In this document: positions 34,970-43,911 of the stretch, in pieces
How positions within the stretch are numbered: the stretch's first letter is position 1
Layout of the letters: each line of letters starts with the position of its first letter
DNA from: Gordonia mangrovi
GTDB lineage: Bacteria > Actinomycetota > Actinomycetes > Mycobacteriales > Mycobacteriaceae
Direction: 5' to 3'
Length of the DNA stretch: 64,000 nt
NCBI RefSeq assembly: GCF_024734075.1
Contig: NZ_CP102850.1
Location: 3,596,001-3,660,000, forward strand
Position numbers and translations under genes: made by a program
Notes under the pieces: model-generated
Told to the model about the DNA's origin: nothing
Database searches by the model: none
Seen by the model: the letters and a program-made list of their open reading frames with translations, nothing else

Positions 34970-36144
34970 TTCTCCCGGGGCAGGCCGAGGATGCGCTCGG
35001 CGATGATGTTGCGTTGTATCTCTTTGGCGCCGCCGTAGATCGACGATGCGCGGGAATACAGGTAGTCGTTGCGCCAGTCCGCTGATTCCTGATCGTCACC
35101 CATCAGCAATCGCTCGGGCATGGACGTGAGAGCCGCGTCGAACAGGAACTTCTCTGCCGACGACATGAGGTATTTGTCGAATGAGGGGCGGACGCCAAGC
35201 TCTTCGCCTGCGGACAGCGCACGTAGTGTCCGGCGCGCGAGTAGCCTCAGCCCACTGATCAATTCGAACGCTTCGCCGATCGTCTCGTCTGACAGTGATG
35301 GGCTCTGGGTCACGAGTTGCTCCAGCTGCCACCGCATCCAGGCCTGCCGCTGCCAGGCGGCAGCACCGCGCTCGCAGCCCAGGATGAACATCGATACACC
35401 CCAGCCGCCGTTTACTTCTCCGACCACCCGCGACTTCGGTACAACGACGTTGGAGAAGTGCAAACTCGAGAAGTCGTCTTGGCCAGTGATCGCGCGCAGG
35501 GGGCTGCGGGTGATACCAGCGGTATCCATGTCGACGAAGAACGCCGTGATGCCGCGGTGGGCCGATTCCTGGGTGCCGGTACGCGCCAGGACAAAGCAAC
35601 GGGAGGCGTACTGAGCCCAGCTCGTCCAGACCTTCTCGCCGCTGATCAACCAGTTGTCTCCCTGCTCGACGGCCTTGGTCCGCAATGAACCGAGATCGCT
35701 GCCGGCACCCGGTTCGGAGAACCCCTGACACCAGCTCTCCTGCCCGCGAAGCAGCCGCGGAACGAATTCGGTCCGTAGTTCGGGAGAGCCAAAACGTGCG
35801 AGCGCTGGACCCATTACTTCCTGCGTAGCGAATGAGAAGGGCGTGGGATAGCCGGCCAGGACCAATTCTTCGCCGATCAAGGCCCGATGTGCGATGGTGC
35901 CGCCGATCCCACCGACATCCGCGGGCCAACCGAGGCGAATCCAGCCGGCGTCGTAGAGAAGCTTCTGGAGTGCGGCGCCGTGTCCGCTGAAAATCTCCTC
36001 GACATCGGTCGGCAGCGTCCGGAACCGCTCGAGTTCGGACGCGTGATCGGTCAGCCAGGCACGGAACACTCCGCGCATGTCGTCGATGGAGAGATCTGGG
36101 TTCGATATCGCGGGCGCCGAATGCGCGGTGTCAACGGATGCCAT
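34966..36144 (-). CDS. Acyl-CoA dehydrogenase, alpha-type subunit
   Basis: 392 aa. It has WCQGFSEPGAGSDLGSLRTK, WLISGEKVWTSWAQYASRCF, and a C-terminal GGAKEIQRNIIAERILGLPR, the intact FAD-binding and catalytic tail. It is predicted to form an alpha2beta2 complex with the protein encoded directly downstream. Such pairs in actinobacteria oxidise steroid side-chain CoAs. Its start overlaps the thiolase stop by one base (TGATG). Confidence 0.9.
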   Translation of the reverse strand: MASVDTAHSAPAISNPDLSIDDMRGVFRAWLTDHASELERFRTLPTDVEEIFSGHGAALQKLLYDAGWIRLGWPADVGGIGGTIAHRALIGEELVLAGYPTPFSFATQEVMGPALARFGSPELRTEFVPRLLRGQESWCQGFSEPGAGSDLGSLRTKAVEQGDNWLISGEKVWTSWAQYASRCFVLARTGTQESAHRGITAFFVDMDTAGITRSPLRAITGQDDFSSLHFSNVVVPKSRVVGEVNGGWGVSMFILGCERGAAAWQRQAWMRWQLEQLVTQSPSLSDETIGEAFELISGLRLLARRTLRALSAGEELGVRPSFDKYLMSSAEKFLFDAALTSMPERLLMGDDQESADWRNDYLYSRASSIYGGAKEIQRNIIAERILGLPREK

Positions 36145-37349
36145 CAGGACGCCCGAGCCTCGAGCACGTGAACCGCGCAGGCGGATGCGAGTCCGATGAC
36201 GTGGGTCAGGCCGACGCGCGCCCCTTGGATCTGGCGCTCGCCCGCCTCGCCGCGGAGGTGGGTTGCGACCTCGTAGATGTTCGCGATTCCGGTCGCACCC
36301 AACGGGTGACCTTTAGACAACAACCCACCAGACACGTTCACCGGGGTTGTGCCGTCACGCCAGGGGGCGCCGGAGTCGAGGAAGTCGCCGGCGCCACCGG
36401 GCTCACACAGTCGCAGATTGTCGTAGTGGATCAGTTCTGCCGTGGCGAAGCAGTCGTGCAACTCGACCAGATCCAGGTCGCCCGGGCCGACTCCGGATTC
36501 CGCATAGGCGGCGTCGGCAGCCTGACGTGTCAGGGTGCTGACGTCCGGTTGGACCTGACCTCCTTCGACCCAGGGGTCGGAGGTCAGGGTCGACGCGGAA
36601 ATTTTCACTGCTCGCCGTCGGACGTCCGGATCCATTCGGGCGAGGCGAGCATCGGAAACCACGACAATCGCGGCCGCGCCGTCAGTGTTGGGACAACACA
36701 TCGGCAGAGTGTTGGGGTAGGCGATCACATCGGACGACAGAACTTCGTCCAACGAAAAACGCTTGCGGTAGTGGGCGAGTGGATTGAGGACGGAATGTTC
36801 GTGATTCTTGACGGCAACCTTCGCAAAGTGTTCTGCCGTCACGCCGTGAGCAAGTGCGTATTCGGTGCCCGCTTGTGCGAATACCCCCGGCATGATGCCG
36901 GTTCCGAGTACACCCTCTGTCTTCAGGACCGATCCGTATCGGCCGGAGGGCGCATATACCTTTCGTGCGTCGCGCTTTTTCGCCGCGCCTCCGATGAGCC
37001 CCATCTTGCCCATCTTCTCTACGCCGACGGCGAGGCCGATATCCGATTCGCCGGCCTTGATCGACATGATCGCAACCCTCGCGGCGGTGGCCCCAGTCGC
37101 GCACGCGTTCACGACGTTGTACACAGGTATGCCGGTCTGGCCGATCTGCTTCTGTAGGCGTTGCCCGTTGTGTGAGTTCGCCTCGTAGACGTTGCCCATG
37201 GCCAAGATGTTCACATCGGCGATGGAGATGGCAGCGTCACCCAGCGCATCCAACGCTGCGTCGGCGGCGAGGTCGATCAGATCTCGGTCCGGGAACCGAC
37301 CGAACGGGCTCATCGAAGCGCCGATGATCCAGATGTCTCCACTACTCAT
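36144..37349 (-). CDS. Thiolase-family lipid-transfer-type protein (Ltp2-like)
   Basis: 401 aa. It is an SCP2/Ltp-type thiolase: VVNACATGATAARVAIMSIK (nucleophile Cys), HDCFATAELIHYDNL, GGLLSKGHPLGATG (active-site His), and GLASACAVHVLE at the end. In mycobacterial cholesterol breakdown Ltp2 works as a retro-aldolase together with a DUF35 protein rather than as a true thiolase. Here the DUF35 gene is directly upstream with a 4-nt overlap, which strongly supports the same type of complex. Confidence 0.88.
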   Translation of the reverse strand: MSSGDIWIIGASMSPFGRFPDRDLIDLAADAALDALGDAAISIADVNILAMGNVYEANSHNGQRLQKQIGQTGIPVYNVVNACATGATAARVAIMSIKAGESDIGLAVGVEKMGKMGLIGGAAKKRDARKVYAPSGRYGSVLKTEGVLGTGIMPGVFAQAGTEYALAHGVTAEHFAKVAVKNHEHSVLNPLAHYRKRFSLDEVLSSDVIAYPNTLPMCCPNTDGAAAIVVVSDARLARMDPDVRRRAVKISASTLTSDPWVEGGQVQPDVSTLTRQAADAAYAESGVGPGDLDLVELHDCFATAELIHYDNLRLCEPGGAGDFLDSGAPWRDGTTPVNVSGGLLSKGHPLGATGIANIYEVATHLRGEAGERQIQGARVGLTHVIGLASACAVHVLEARAS

Positions 37350-37753
37350 TGTGTGTCCTCAATTTCGAATCCGAATGCCACGGCCTCGGTCTCGTCGTCA
37401 TCGATACCGGCAACGAATGTCCGCAAACGCACGGGCAGGCCCGGCCGGATGTCGCTTAGTTCCGCGTCGAGCAGGTTGGCTTTGACCACACCGCCGCCGG
37501 CGAGATCGACCACGGCCGAGATGTACGGGACCTTCACACTCGGTCCAGCCCGGTGAACCTGGGTGTACGCCCGTAGCGTACCGGTGGCCGCGAGAGCCTT
37601 TTGCGCGAAATCGGTTCTACCGCAGTGCGCACAGGCGTTTCGCCGGTCGAAAAACAGGGCGTCGCAAGACGTGCACTGGTGCGCTCTGAGATGGGGAGCT
37701 GTGTCGAGGACCAGGTAGTCGACTACCGGTATCTGGTTCGCCATGGATGTCAT
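37346..37753 (-). CDS. DUF35/OB-fold zinc-ribbon protein (partner of the thiolase)
   Basis: About 135 aa from ATG 37753 (a second ATG at 37744 is possible; neither start has a strong ribosome site). The N-terminal rubredoxin-like zinc ribbon C-x-x-C...C-x-x-C (CTSC and CAHC) is followed by an OB fold (GTLRAYTQVHRAGPSVKVPY, VVDLAGGGVVKANLL). This is the fold of the C-terminal part of ChsH2, which activates Ltp2 aldolases. First gene of a five-gene coupled operon with a perfect operator box 45 nt upstream. Confidence 0.88.
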   Translation of the reverse strand: MTSMANQIPVVDYLVLDTAPHLRAHQCTSCDALFFDRRNACAHCGRTDFAQKALAATGTLRAYTQVHRAGPSVKVPYISAVVDLAGGGVVKANLLDAELSDIRPGLPVRLRTFVAGIDDDETEAVAFGFEIEDTQ

Positions 37754-37798
37754 CCGATCTGTGCGGGACTCTGACTTGCCGCACAACTCTAACACGCA

Positions 37799-37818
37799 TT
37801 AGTCGCATGCTAGACTAA
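37799..37818. promoter_or_regulatory. Island operator box TTAGTC-GCATGCTA-GACTAA
   Basis: The best 20-bp palindrome of the set: both 6-nt arms are exact reverse complements. It lies 45 nt upstream of the DUF35 gene start. Confidence 0.75.
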
Positions 37819-37829
37819 ATAGGCCTTGG

Positions 37830-39503
37830 TCACGCCTGTAAGGCCTCGTAAATATCGAAATTCTGCACGAATTTCACCCTCGGGCGGCCGATGGTTTTTC
37901 CCGCGACGCGTTCAGCCTTGTCGATGGTGGCCCAATCGTTCATGGTCAAGTGTTCGGGAACTCGTTCTGACAGTAGTGAATCCAGCGACTCGAGGTCTCT
38001 GGTGGGCGAGGGTAATCGACCCTCCTCGTGATCGGCGAGAAGCAATGCGACCGTGTCGGCAGAGCACTTGCGGTTGGTGCCGATGACGCCGTTGGCTCCC
38101 CGCTTGATCCAGCCGACCGTGTACACGCCGGGCAGAACTTCGGCTGAATCGGAATCGATGACACGGCCATCGACATTCGGTATGACACCGTTGCTTTCGT
38201 CAAAGGGTATCCCTTTGATTCGGCGGCCTTCGAATCCAATGGAGCGAAGCACCAACCCGGCTGGAATCTCGACTGATTCGCTCGTTTGTTCGGCGTAGCG
38301 TGCACCGTCGGGCCCGACGCTGAGTCGGGTTCGTTTCACACGAATTCCCTCGGCCCGGTCGGTCCCGAGTACCGCCGCCGGTGCACAGAGGTATGTGAGG
38401 ACGATGTTCTTCCCTGGTGAGGTTGCGGTGGCAAGAATCTCCTGCGTCAGTGCAACCTTGAGTCGGATATGGGGCTCCGACATGGAGGACTCGAGGATGT
38501 CGTCGACGGGGTCGTCCGCGATGCTATCGGCGTCGATGCTCAAGCCGATGTCAGGATGTTGGATGAGGGCGAGCAATTCAGGATTCGTATAGGCCGCCTG
38601 GGCGCGGCCGCGACGTCCGACGATCACCACTTCGCGGATGTTGCTGTCACGGAGAGCGGCCAGGGCATGTTCGGCAATGTCGGTCCGGGACTCCAAGAGC
38701 TTCGTGTCGGATAGCAGAATGCGTGCGAGATCTAGAGCCACGTTGCCGTTGCCGACCACAACTGCCCGCTCGTTGGAGAGGTCGAATTTGCGGTCGGCGT
38801 AATCAGGATGCCCGTTGTACCAGCCCACGAACTCCGCGGCGGAATGGCTTCCGGGCAGGTCTTCTCCTGGTATCTGCATGCGCCTGTCACCCGATGCGCC
38901 CACGGCGTAGACGACCGCGTGATGGTGGGCGAGAAGCTCATCGTGAGTGACCACTTCGCCGATCTCGACCCCCAGGTTGATCTTGAGGTTCTTTCGGGCT
39001 GCTGAGGACCTGAAGACATCGGCGACGGCTTTGGTTCCCTGATGATCGGGGGCTACGCCGCCGCGGACCAGCCCGTAGGGAGTCAGTAGGCGGTCGAACA
39101 TGTTGACCTCGACACCTTTTTGGTCCGTTAGCTCCCTTGCTGCATAAAATGCGGAGGGTCCGGTTCCGATGATCGCAACCCGAAGGCCCGCGTGATCGGA
39201 CGACGAGTGGACTGTCCGAGCGGGCTCGGGGTCGCCGTCAGAGGTGGGATGGTGTTCGAAATAGGTGGAGTTGATCTCGAGATAGCGTTCTTCGTTCTGG
39301 TCCAGTTCGTAATCGGGCTTGATGGCGTCGACGGGGCAGGCGTCGACGCATGCGCCGCAGTCGATGCATGTCGTCGGATCGATGTGCAGCGTCTCCGACC
39401 GCATGAAAGCCGGCTCTCCAGGTTTCGGGTGAATGCAGTCCACGGGGCACACGTCGACGCATGACGCCTCGTTGCAGCAGGGCTGAAGAATCACGAAGGT
39501 CAT
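37830..39503 (-). CDS. fprB: Ferredoxin/ferredoxin-NADP+ reductase fusion (FprB type)
   Basis: 557 aa, ATG 39503. The N-terminus is a two-cluster bacterial ferredoxin (CNEASCVDVCPVDCIHP and CIDCGACVDACPVDAIKP), followed by an adrenodoxin-reductase-like domain with the FAD motif VAIIGTGPSAFYAARELTD (about residue 110) and NADP motif VVVGNGNVALDLARIL. This is the layout of mycobacterial FprB. It can feed electrons from NADPH to the P450 at 46054 through its ferredoxin. A single-gene unit with its own operator box 42 nt upstream. Confidence 0.9.
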   Translation of the reverse strand: MTFVILQPCCNEASCVDVCPVDCIHPKPGEPAFMRSETLHIDPTTCIDCGACVDACPVDAIKPDYELDQNEERYLEINSTYFEHHPTSDGDPEPARTVHSSSDHAGLRVAIIGTGPSAFYAARELTDQKGVEVNMFDRLLTPYGLVRGGVAPDHQGTKAVADVFRSSAARKNLKINLGVEIGEVVTHDELLAHHHAVVYAVGASGDRRMQIPGEDLPGSHSAAEFVGWYNGHPDYADRKFDLSNERAVVVGNGNVALDLARILLSDTKLLESRTDIAEHALAALRDSNIREVVIVGRRGRAQAAYTNPELLALIQHPDIGLSIDADSIADDPVDDILESSMSEPHIRLKVALTQEILATATSPGKNIVLTYLCAPAAVLGTDRAEGIRVKRTRLSVGPDGARYAEQTSESVEIPAGLVLRSIGFEGRRIKGIPFDESNGVIPNVDGRVIDSDSAEVLPGVYTVGWIKRGANGVIGTNRKCSADTVALLLADHEEGRLPSPTRDLESLDSLLSERVPEHLTMNDWATIDKAERVAGKTIGRPRVKFVQNFDIYEALQA

Positions 39504-39545
39504 GCGAGCCTGCTTTCCTGCTGCGGCGAGATGGTCACCGCCAGT

Positions 39546-39565
39546 TTAGTCCAGCATTAGAGTTG
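39546..39565. promoter_or_regulatory. Island operator box TTAGTC-CAGCATTA-GAGTTG
   Basis: The left arm is perfect and the right arm degenerate. Located 42 nt upstream of the FprB gene start, in the gap after the SDR stop. Confidence 0.6.
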
Positions 39566-39594
39566 TTTTTGCAGTTTCGTGAGTTCGCACCGGA

Positions 39595-40350
39595 TTATGG
39601 GCGAGTGTGGACATGCAGGCCACCGTCGATGACGACTGTCGTTCCGGTGATGTAGTCCGCTTGGGGCGAGAGGAGAAAGGCGCACGCTCGGCCTACTTCG
39701 GCTGGTGCACCAAGGCGCCGAGCCGGGATGTGTTTGGTGACTGCCGCGATGTCGGCGGCGTCAGGCCGAGCCCGGCGCATTGCCTCTGTGTCGATTGACC
39801 CGGGCGCTATCGCATTGACCTGGACGTTGTGCCGTGCCCACTCGTCGGCTACCGACTCGGTGAAGCGTAGAAGCGCGCCCTTTGTCGCTGAGTACGCAGA
39901 CATGCCCCGTCGGCCGGTGATTCCTGCCAGCGATGCGATGTTCACGACTTTTCCCCGACCTTGCCCGATGAAGCGAGTGCCCACCGACTGTGTGAGCAGC
40001 ATCGGCGCTGTGATGTTCACTCGAAAGATCTGTTCCCAGTCGTCCAGCGTCTGATCCGCCAGGGGTGTGTTCGAGGCTTGCGCGGCGTTGTTCACCAGTG
40101 CATCGACTCTGCCGAACCGGGCTATCGCGAAGGCTGGGATCCCGGCGATGGCGTCGAGGTCGGAAATGTCGCACACGAAGGGTGCTATCGAGTCGGTTCG
40201 CTCAGTTGCCAGGCTTGTCAGCGCGGGTGTATCCCTGCCGACGGCAACAACCTTCATGCCCTCTTCGGCGAGAACATTCGCGATCGACCGGCCGAGTCCA
40301 TGGCTGGCTCCCGTGACGATCACAACGTGCTCGGTGAGACGAAGGTCCAT
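39595..40350 (-). CDS. Short-chain dehydrogenase/reductase
   Basis: 251 aa, ATG 40350. It is a classical SDR: GASHGLGRSIANVLAEEG, NNAAQASNTPL, SLAGITGRRGMSAYSATKG (Ser and YxxxK), and PGSIDTEAMRRARPDAADIA. It probably uses NAD(P)H for a hydroxyacyl-CoA, alcohol or ketone. A divergent partner of the broken thiolase across a shared operator region. Confidence 0.88.
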   Translation of the reverse strand: MDLRLTEHVVIVTGASHGLGRSIANVLAEEGMKVVAVGRDTPALTSLATERTDSIAPFVCDISDLDAIAGIPAFAIARFGRVDALVNNAAQASNTPLADQTLDDWEQIFRVNITAPMLLTQSVGTRFIGQGRGKVVNIASLAGITGRRGMSAYSATKGALLRFTESVADEWARHNVQVNAIAPGSIDTEAMRRARPDAADIAAVTKHIPARRLGAPAEVGRACAFLLSPQADYITGTTVVIDGGLHVHTRP

Positions 40351-40399
40351 CGCTGGCGGTGTCCATCTGTGAAGTGCTGGGATCGCGACCGACCAGCTG

Positions 40400-40419
40400 A
40401 TTGTCTATATATCTAGTAT
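40400..40419. promoter_or_regulatory. Island operator box ATTGTC-TATATATC-TAGTAT
   Basis: An imperfect box in the divergent region, 49 nt from the SDR start on one side and 41 nt from the broken thiolase start region on the other. Confidence 0.45.
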
Positions 40420-40460
40420 CTATTCATAGAGTACACAACCGTGTATCTCATCGATGGGAG

Positions 40461-41614
40461 TTGACGAACGCGTGATGCAGTAATTGTCGAAGCGGTCCGG
40501 ACCGGCGTGGCACGTCTAAAAGGTAGCCTCGCCGAGATTCATCCGGTGGACGTATCCGCGCTGGTCCTGCAGGCCCTGGTGGAGAGGGCAGGAATTCCCG
40601 TTGACGTCATCGACGACGTCGTGTGAGGATGTGTGAGCCAAATCGGGGACCAGGGCGGGAACCTGGGGCGAAATGCGGTGCTCGCAGCCGGCTGGCCCGA
40701 GTCCGTCCCCGCGACGACCGTGGACCGCCAGTGTGGATCGAGCCAACAGGCCGTCCACTTCGCTGCAGCCGGAGTCGTGTCTGGGCAATATGACATCGCG
40801 ATTGCCGGTGGCGTGGAATCGATGACTCGGGTACCCATGGGCTCCCCGGTCACGTCCGGTCACGGCTTCCCTATGTCGGATCGTTTGTCAGCTCGATACC
40901 AGACAACGTTCAACCAAGGTCTCGGCGCGGAAATGATTGCAGCCCATTGGGAGCTGAGCCGAACTCAACTGGACGAGTACGCATTGCAGTCTCATGAGCG
41001 CGCGGCCCCAGCCCGGGACGCTGGTGCGTCGGTGGCGCAGATTGTGGACGTCGCGGATGCTTCGGCGGTCTTCAAGGTGGACGAGTGCATCCGGGAGGGG
41101 TCCACGATCGAAAAGATGGCGATGCTGAAGCCGGCTTTCAAAGGAGAACGGAATGTTCACGGCAGGCAATTCGTCGCAGATAGCGGACGGTTCCGGCGCT
41201 GTTCTGGTTACCTCGAGTGAGAAGGCGCACGAGCTGGGACTGGCCCCGATCGTGCGGATTCACACGTCGGTGGTGGTTGGCAGCGATCCCGTGACGATGT
41301 TGACCGGGCCGATTCCTGCCACTGCGAGGGTGTTAGCGAAGTCCGGGCTCGAGTTGTCTGACATCGGTGCTTTCGAGGTGAACGAAGCATTCGCGTCGGT
41401 TCCTTTGGCCTGGATGGCAGAAACGTGCGCCGACCCCAAGCTCGTCAATCCCCTCGGTGGCGCGATCGCCGTTGGTCATCCACTCGGAGGATCCGGCGCA
41501 GTGTTGATGACCGGGCTGATCAACCACATGCGCGACAACGGTATCCGATACGGACTGCAGACCATGTGCGAAGGCGGCGGAATGGCGAACGCCACTATCC
41601 TCGAACTGCTCTGA
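40461..41614 (+). pseudogene. Acetyl-CoA acetyltransferase (thiolase) with a stop codon and frameshifts
   Basis: Thiolase homology is complete: RDAVIVEAVRTGVARLKGSL at the 5' end, CGSSQQAVHFAAAGVVSGQY (nucleophile Cys), GGVESMTRVPMG, AGNSSQIADGSGAVLV, EVNEAFASVPLAWM, and GGAIAVGHPLGGSGAVLMTG. Defects are a TGA in place of a tryptophan codon at 40624-40626 (DVV-stop-GCVSQ), one extra G near 41143 that shifts the frame, and a disrupted start. All thiolase residues remain, so the damage looks recent. Confidence 0.85.
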
Positions 41615-41621
41615 AGTCGAG

Positions 41622-41660
41622 CCGCGGGGGTGACGTGCTGTCTCATGACACCCCCCCCCG
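41622..41660. terminator. Convergent terminator hairpin
   Basis: CCGCGGGGGTG pairs with CACCCCCCCCCGG, extended by CTGAAG/CTTCAG outer arms, and lies between the broken thiolase and the convergent MaoC gene. It includes a run of nine C. Confidence 0.65.
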
Positions 41661-41667
41661 GCGGTCT

Positions 41668-42504
41668 TCAGCTGATCGCGGCAGAACCGGTCAGCACGGT
41701 GGTGCCATCGTCGATGCGGGTCCGAAATTCAACGGTTCCATCCACATTTGGCCACGTCTCGATGTGAAGCGTGTCGCCCGGCATGACCGGATGAGCGAAT
41801 CGACCGGAGAATGATCGAATCCTGGCTGGGTCACCGTCGGCAGCTGCGTCGAGCACAGCCCGTCCGGTGATGCCGTAGGTGCACAGCCCATGCAAGATGG
41901 GTCGCTCAAATCCGGCCTTCTCTGCGAACCAAGGATCAGAGTGCAACGGATTCCGATCCCCGGAGAGCCGGTACAGCAGTGCCTGGTCGGCGGTAGTCGC
42001 GTATGTTGTTGTGTTTTCGGGTTCGCCGAGTTCCTTGGTTGCTTTGCGCTCCGGTCCGCGTTCACCGCCGAAGCCGCCGGCGCCCTTGATGTAGACCGAC
42101 GAGCGGGAAGTGAAGAGTTTCTTCCTGCTCGCGTCGTCTGTTGCCGTGGTCTCGGTGACTATGACGGCCGCTTTGCCCTTGTCCCACACGTTCGCGATTT
42201 TGGTTACTGCTGTTGCGGTGCCCTGCACCGGTAGCGGTTGGAAGAGATCGACGCCTTGCTCCGCGTGTACCAGACGGGTCCAGTCAATGGTTCCGAGGTT
42301 GGCCATCACGCTGAAGTCGACACCCAGTGTGACCGCCATCGTGGGGTATGCGACCTGCACCACGTCCTTGGTGTTTTCTGTGGTGAAGGCGAGATCATCT
42401 GTACCGGCCCCGATTCCAAGCGCATAGAGAATGCAGTCCTTGGAATCCCAACTGATCGTTGTGGGTTTGGACGTGGCTCCGACGGCCGAGAGATCAAACG
42501 TCAT
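41668..42504 (-). CDS. MaoC-like double-hotdog enoyl-CoA hydratase (Hsd4B type)
   Basis: 278 aa, ATG 42504. It has an N-terminal hotdog (ILYALGIGAGTDDLAFTTEN) and a C-terminal MaoC domain with the motif YRLSGDRNPLHSDPWFAEKA, whose Asp and His are the catalytic dyad of R-specific hydratases. This resembles the hydratase 2 domain of peroxisomal multifunctional enzyme 2 and mycobacterial Hsd4B-type hydratases. It would hydrate enoyl-CoAs with bulky substituents. A single-gene unit, divergent from the CoA-transferase gene. Confidence 0.88.
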   Translation of the reverse strand: MTFDLSAVGATSKPTTISWDSKDCILYALGIGAGTDDLAFTTENTKDVVQVAYPTMAVTLGVDFSVMANLGTIDWTRLVHAEQGVDLFQPLPVQGTATAVTKIANVWDKGKAAVIVTETTATDDASRKKLFTSRSSVYIKGAGGFGGERGPERKATKELGEPENTTTYATTADQALLYRLSGDRNPLHSDPWFAEKAGFERPILHGLCTYGITGRAVLDAAADGDPARIRSFSGRFAHPVMPGDTLHIETWPNVDGTVEFRTRIDDGTTVLTGSAAIS

Positions 42505-42560
42505 CGTGGTGACTCCTGGAGAGGTGCGTGCATGTCGATTTGGGCCTTCCGAAGGCTAAC

Positions 42561-42580
42561 TTACTCGTAAGATCTATCAT
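42561..42580. promoter_or_regulatory. Weak island operator-like site
   Basis: TTACTC-GTAAGATC-TATCAT resembles the motif in one arm only, and another GACTAA arm lies at 42590. The region separates the divergent MaoC and CoA-transferase genes. Weaker than the other boxes. Confidence 0.3.
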
Positions 42581-42660
42581 AGAGCCCACGACTAAATTAC
42601 GATCATCAAATGGTGGAGTCGATCGCACGCCACCTTGGGGTCAACAGCTAGGGAGATACG

Positions 42661-43911
42661 ATGGGGCCACTCAGCGGCTTGCGGGTCTTGGAGATTGCAA
42701 GCGCGGCGCCTGCGCCTTTTGCGTGCATGATGCTTGCGGACATGGGTGCGGACGTGTTGCGCGTTGATCGCCCGAACAAAAAAGTCTCTGTCGAGGGCTA
42801 TCCCGATCCGGCGCTCGATCCATTGGGGCGTGGACGTCAGTCGATCGCGGTCGATTTGAAATCGCCAGAGGGGCGCGACCTCGTTCTGAGCCTTTGCGAC
42901 CCGGCAGATGTGGTGGTGGAGGGGTTCAGGCCCGGCGTCATGGAGCGGCTGGGTCTCGACCCGGAGATGCTGATCGGCCGCAATCCGAGGCTGATCGTCG
43001 GACGTATGACGGGTTGGGGTCAAGCCGGCCCGTTGGCCGAGCGAGCTGGGCACGATATCAACTACGTTGCTGTCGCGGGCGCGCTTCATTCGACCGGTCG
43101 AACCGACTCGCCGCCAACGCCCGCCCTGAACCTCGTCGGGGACTTCGGCGGCGGCGGAATGCTGCTGACAGTTGGTATCCTATCGGCCTTGGTCGAGCGT
43201 AGCCTTTCCGGCCACGGCCAAATAGTCGACGCAGCGATGATCGACGGGGCCTCGCTGCTCATGGCCTCTGTTCGCGGCATGCGAGATGCAGGTAGCTGGA
43301 ACGATGAACGGAGCAGCAACCTCCTCGACGGTGGTGCGCCGTTCTACGACACGTACAAGACCGCCGACGGCAAATACATGAGTGTCGGTGCCCTAGAACC
43401 GCAGTTCTACAAACTATTGCTCGAGGGACTCCGAATCGAGGCGTCTGAGTTCCCTCGCCGAATGGATCCGAAGTCGTGGCCGCAACAGCGAGCGCGTTTC
43501 GCGACCGAGTTCGCAAAGCGAAGCCGGGAAGAGTGGACCCGAATCTTCGAAGGGAGCGACGCGTGTGTCTTTCCGGTACTCGAAATGCACGAAGTGCCCC
43601 ATTATCAGCAGGTTACTGCTAGGGCGGGTTTCGTCGACGTGGCCGGGCAGAGCCAGCCGGCGCCGGCGCCGCGTTTCTCACGGACGCCATCGGGGATTTC
43701 CGGTCCGTCGCCGCGGCCGGGAACGCATGACCCCGATGCGTTGGGTGAATGGGGACTGGACCAGAAGAAGCTGCAAGATCTGGCTAAATCCGGGGTGATC
43801 TGGCGGCCCGACCACGTCTCCTCTGGCGACATGAAGCTGCCGTCTGAGCCGATCCACGAACGGCCGAGTGATCAAGGTCAGAGTCGACCCAAGGTAGGGC
43901 AGAAGGCATGA
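42661..43911 (+). CDS. CaiB/BaiF-type CoA-transferase (alpha-methylacyl-CoA racemase-like)
   Basis: 416 aa, ATG 42661. It has SGLRVLEIASAAPAPFACMM, MGADVLRVDRPNKK, a racemase-like GRMTGWGQAGPLAERAGHDI with NYVAVAGALHSTGR, and the family III fold. In this family the mycobacterial Mcr and human AMACR epimerise 2-methylacyl-CoAs, so a branched-chain step is likely. About 50 residues at the C-terminus (RPDHVSSGDMKLPSEPIHER...) extend past the usual end. It overlaps the next gene by 4 nt. Confidence 0.82.
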   Translation: MGPLSGLRVLEIASAAPAPFACMMLADMGADVLRVDRPNKKVSVEGYPDPALDPLGRGRQSIAVDLKSPEGRDLVLSLCDPADVVVEGFRPGVMERLGLDPEMLIGRNPRLIVGRMTGWGQAGPLAERAGHDINYVAVAGALHSTGRTDSPPTPALNLVGDFGGGGMLLTVGILSALVERSLSGHGQIVDAAMIDGASLLMASVRGMRDAGSWNDERSSNLLDGGAPFYDTYKTADGKYMSVGALEPQFYKLLLEGLRIEASEFPRRMDPKSWPQQRARFATEFAKRSREEWTRIFEGSDACVFPVLEMHEVPHYQQVTARAGFVDVAGQSQPAPAPRFSRTPSGISGPSPRPGTHDPDALGEWGLDQKKLQDLAKSGVIWRPDHVSSGDMKLPSEPIHERPSDQGQSRPKVGQKA

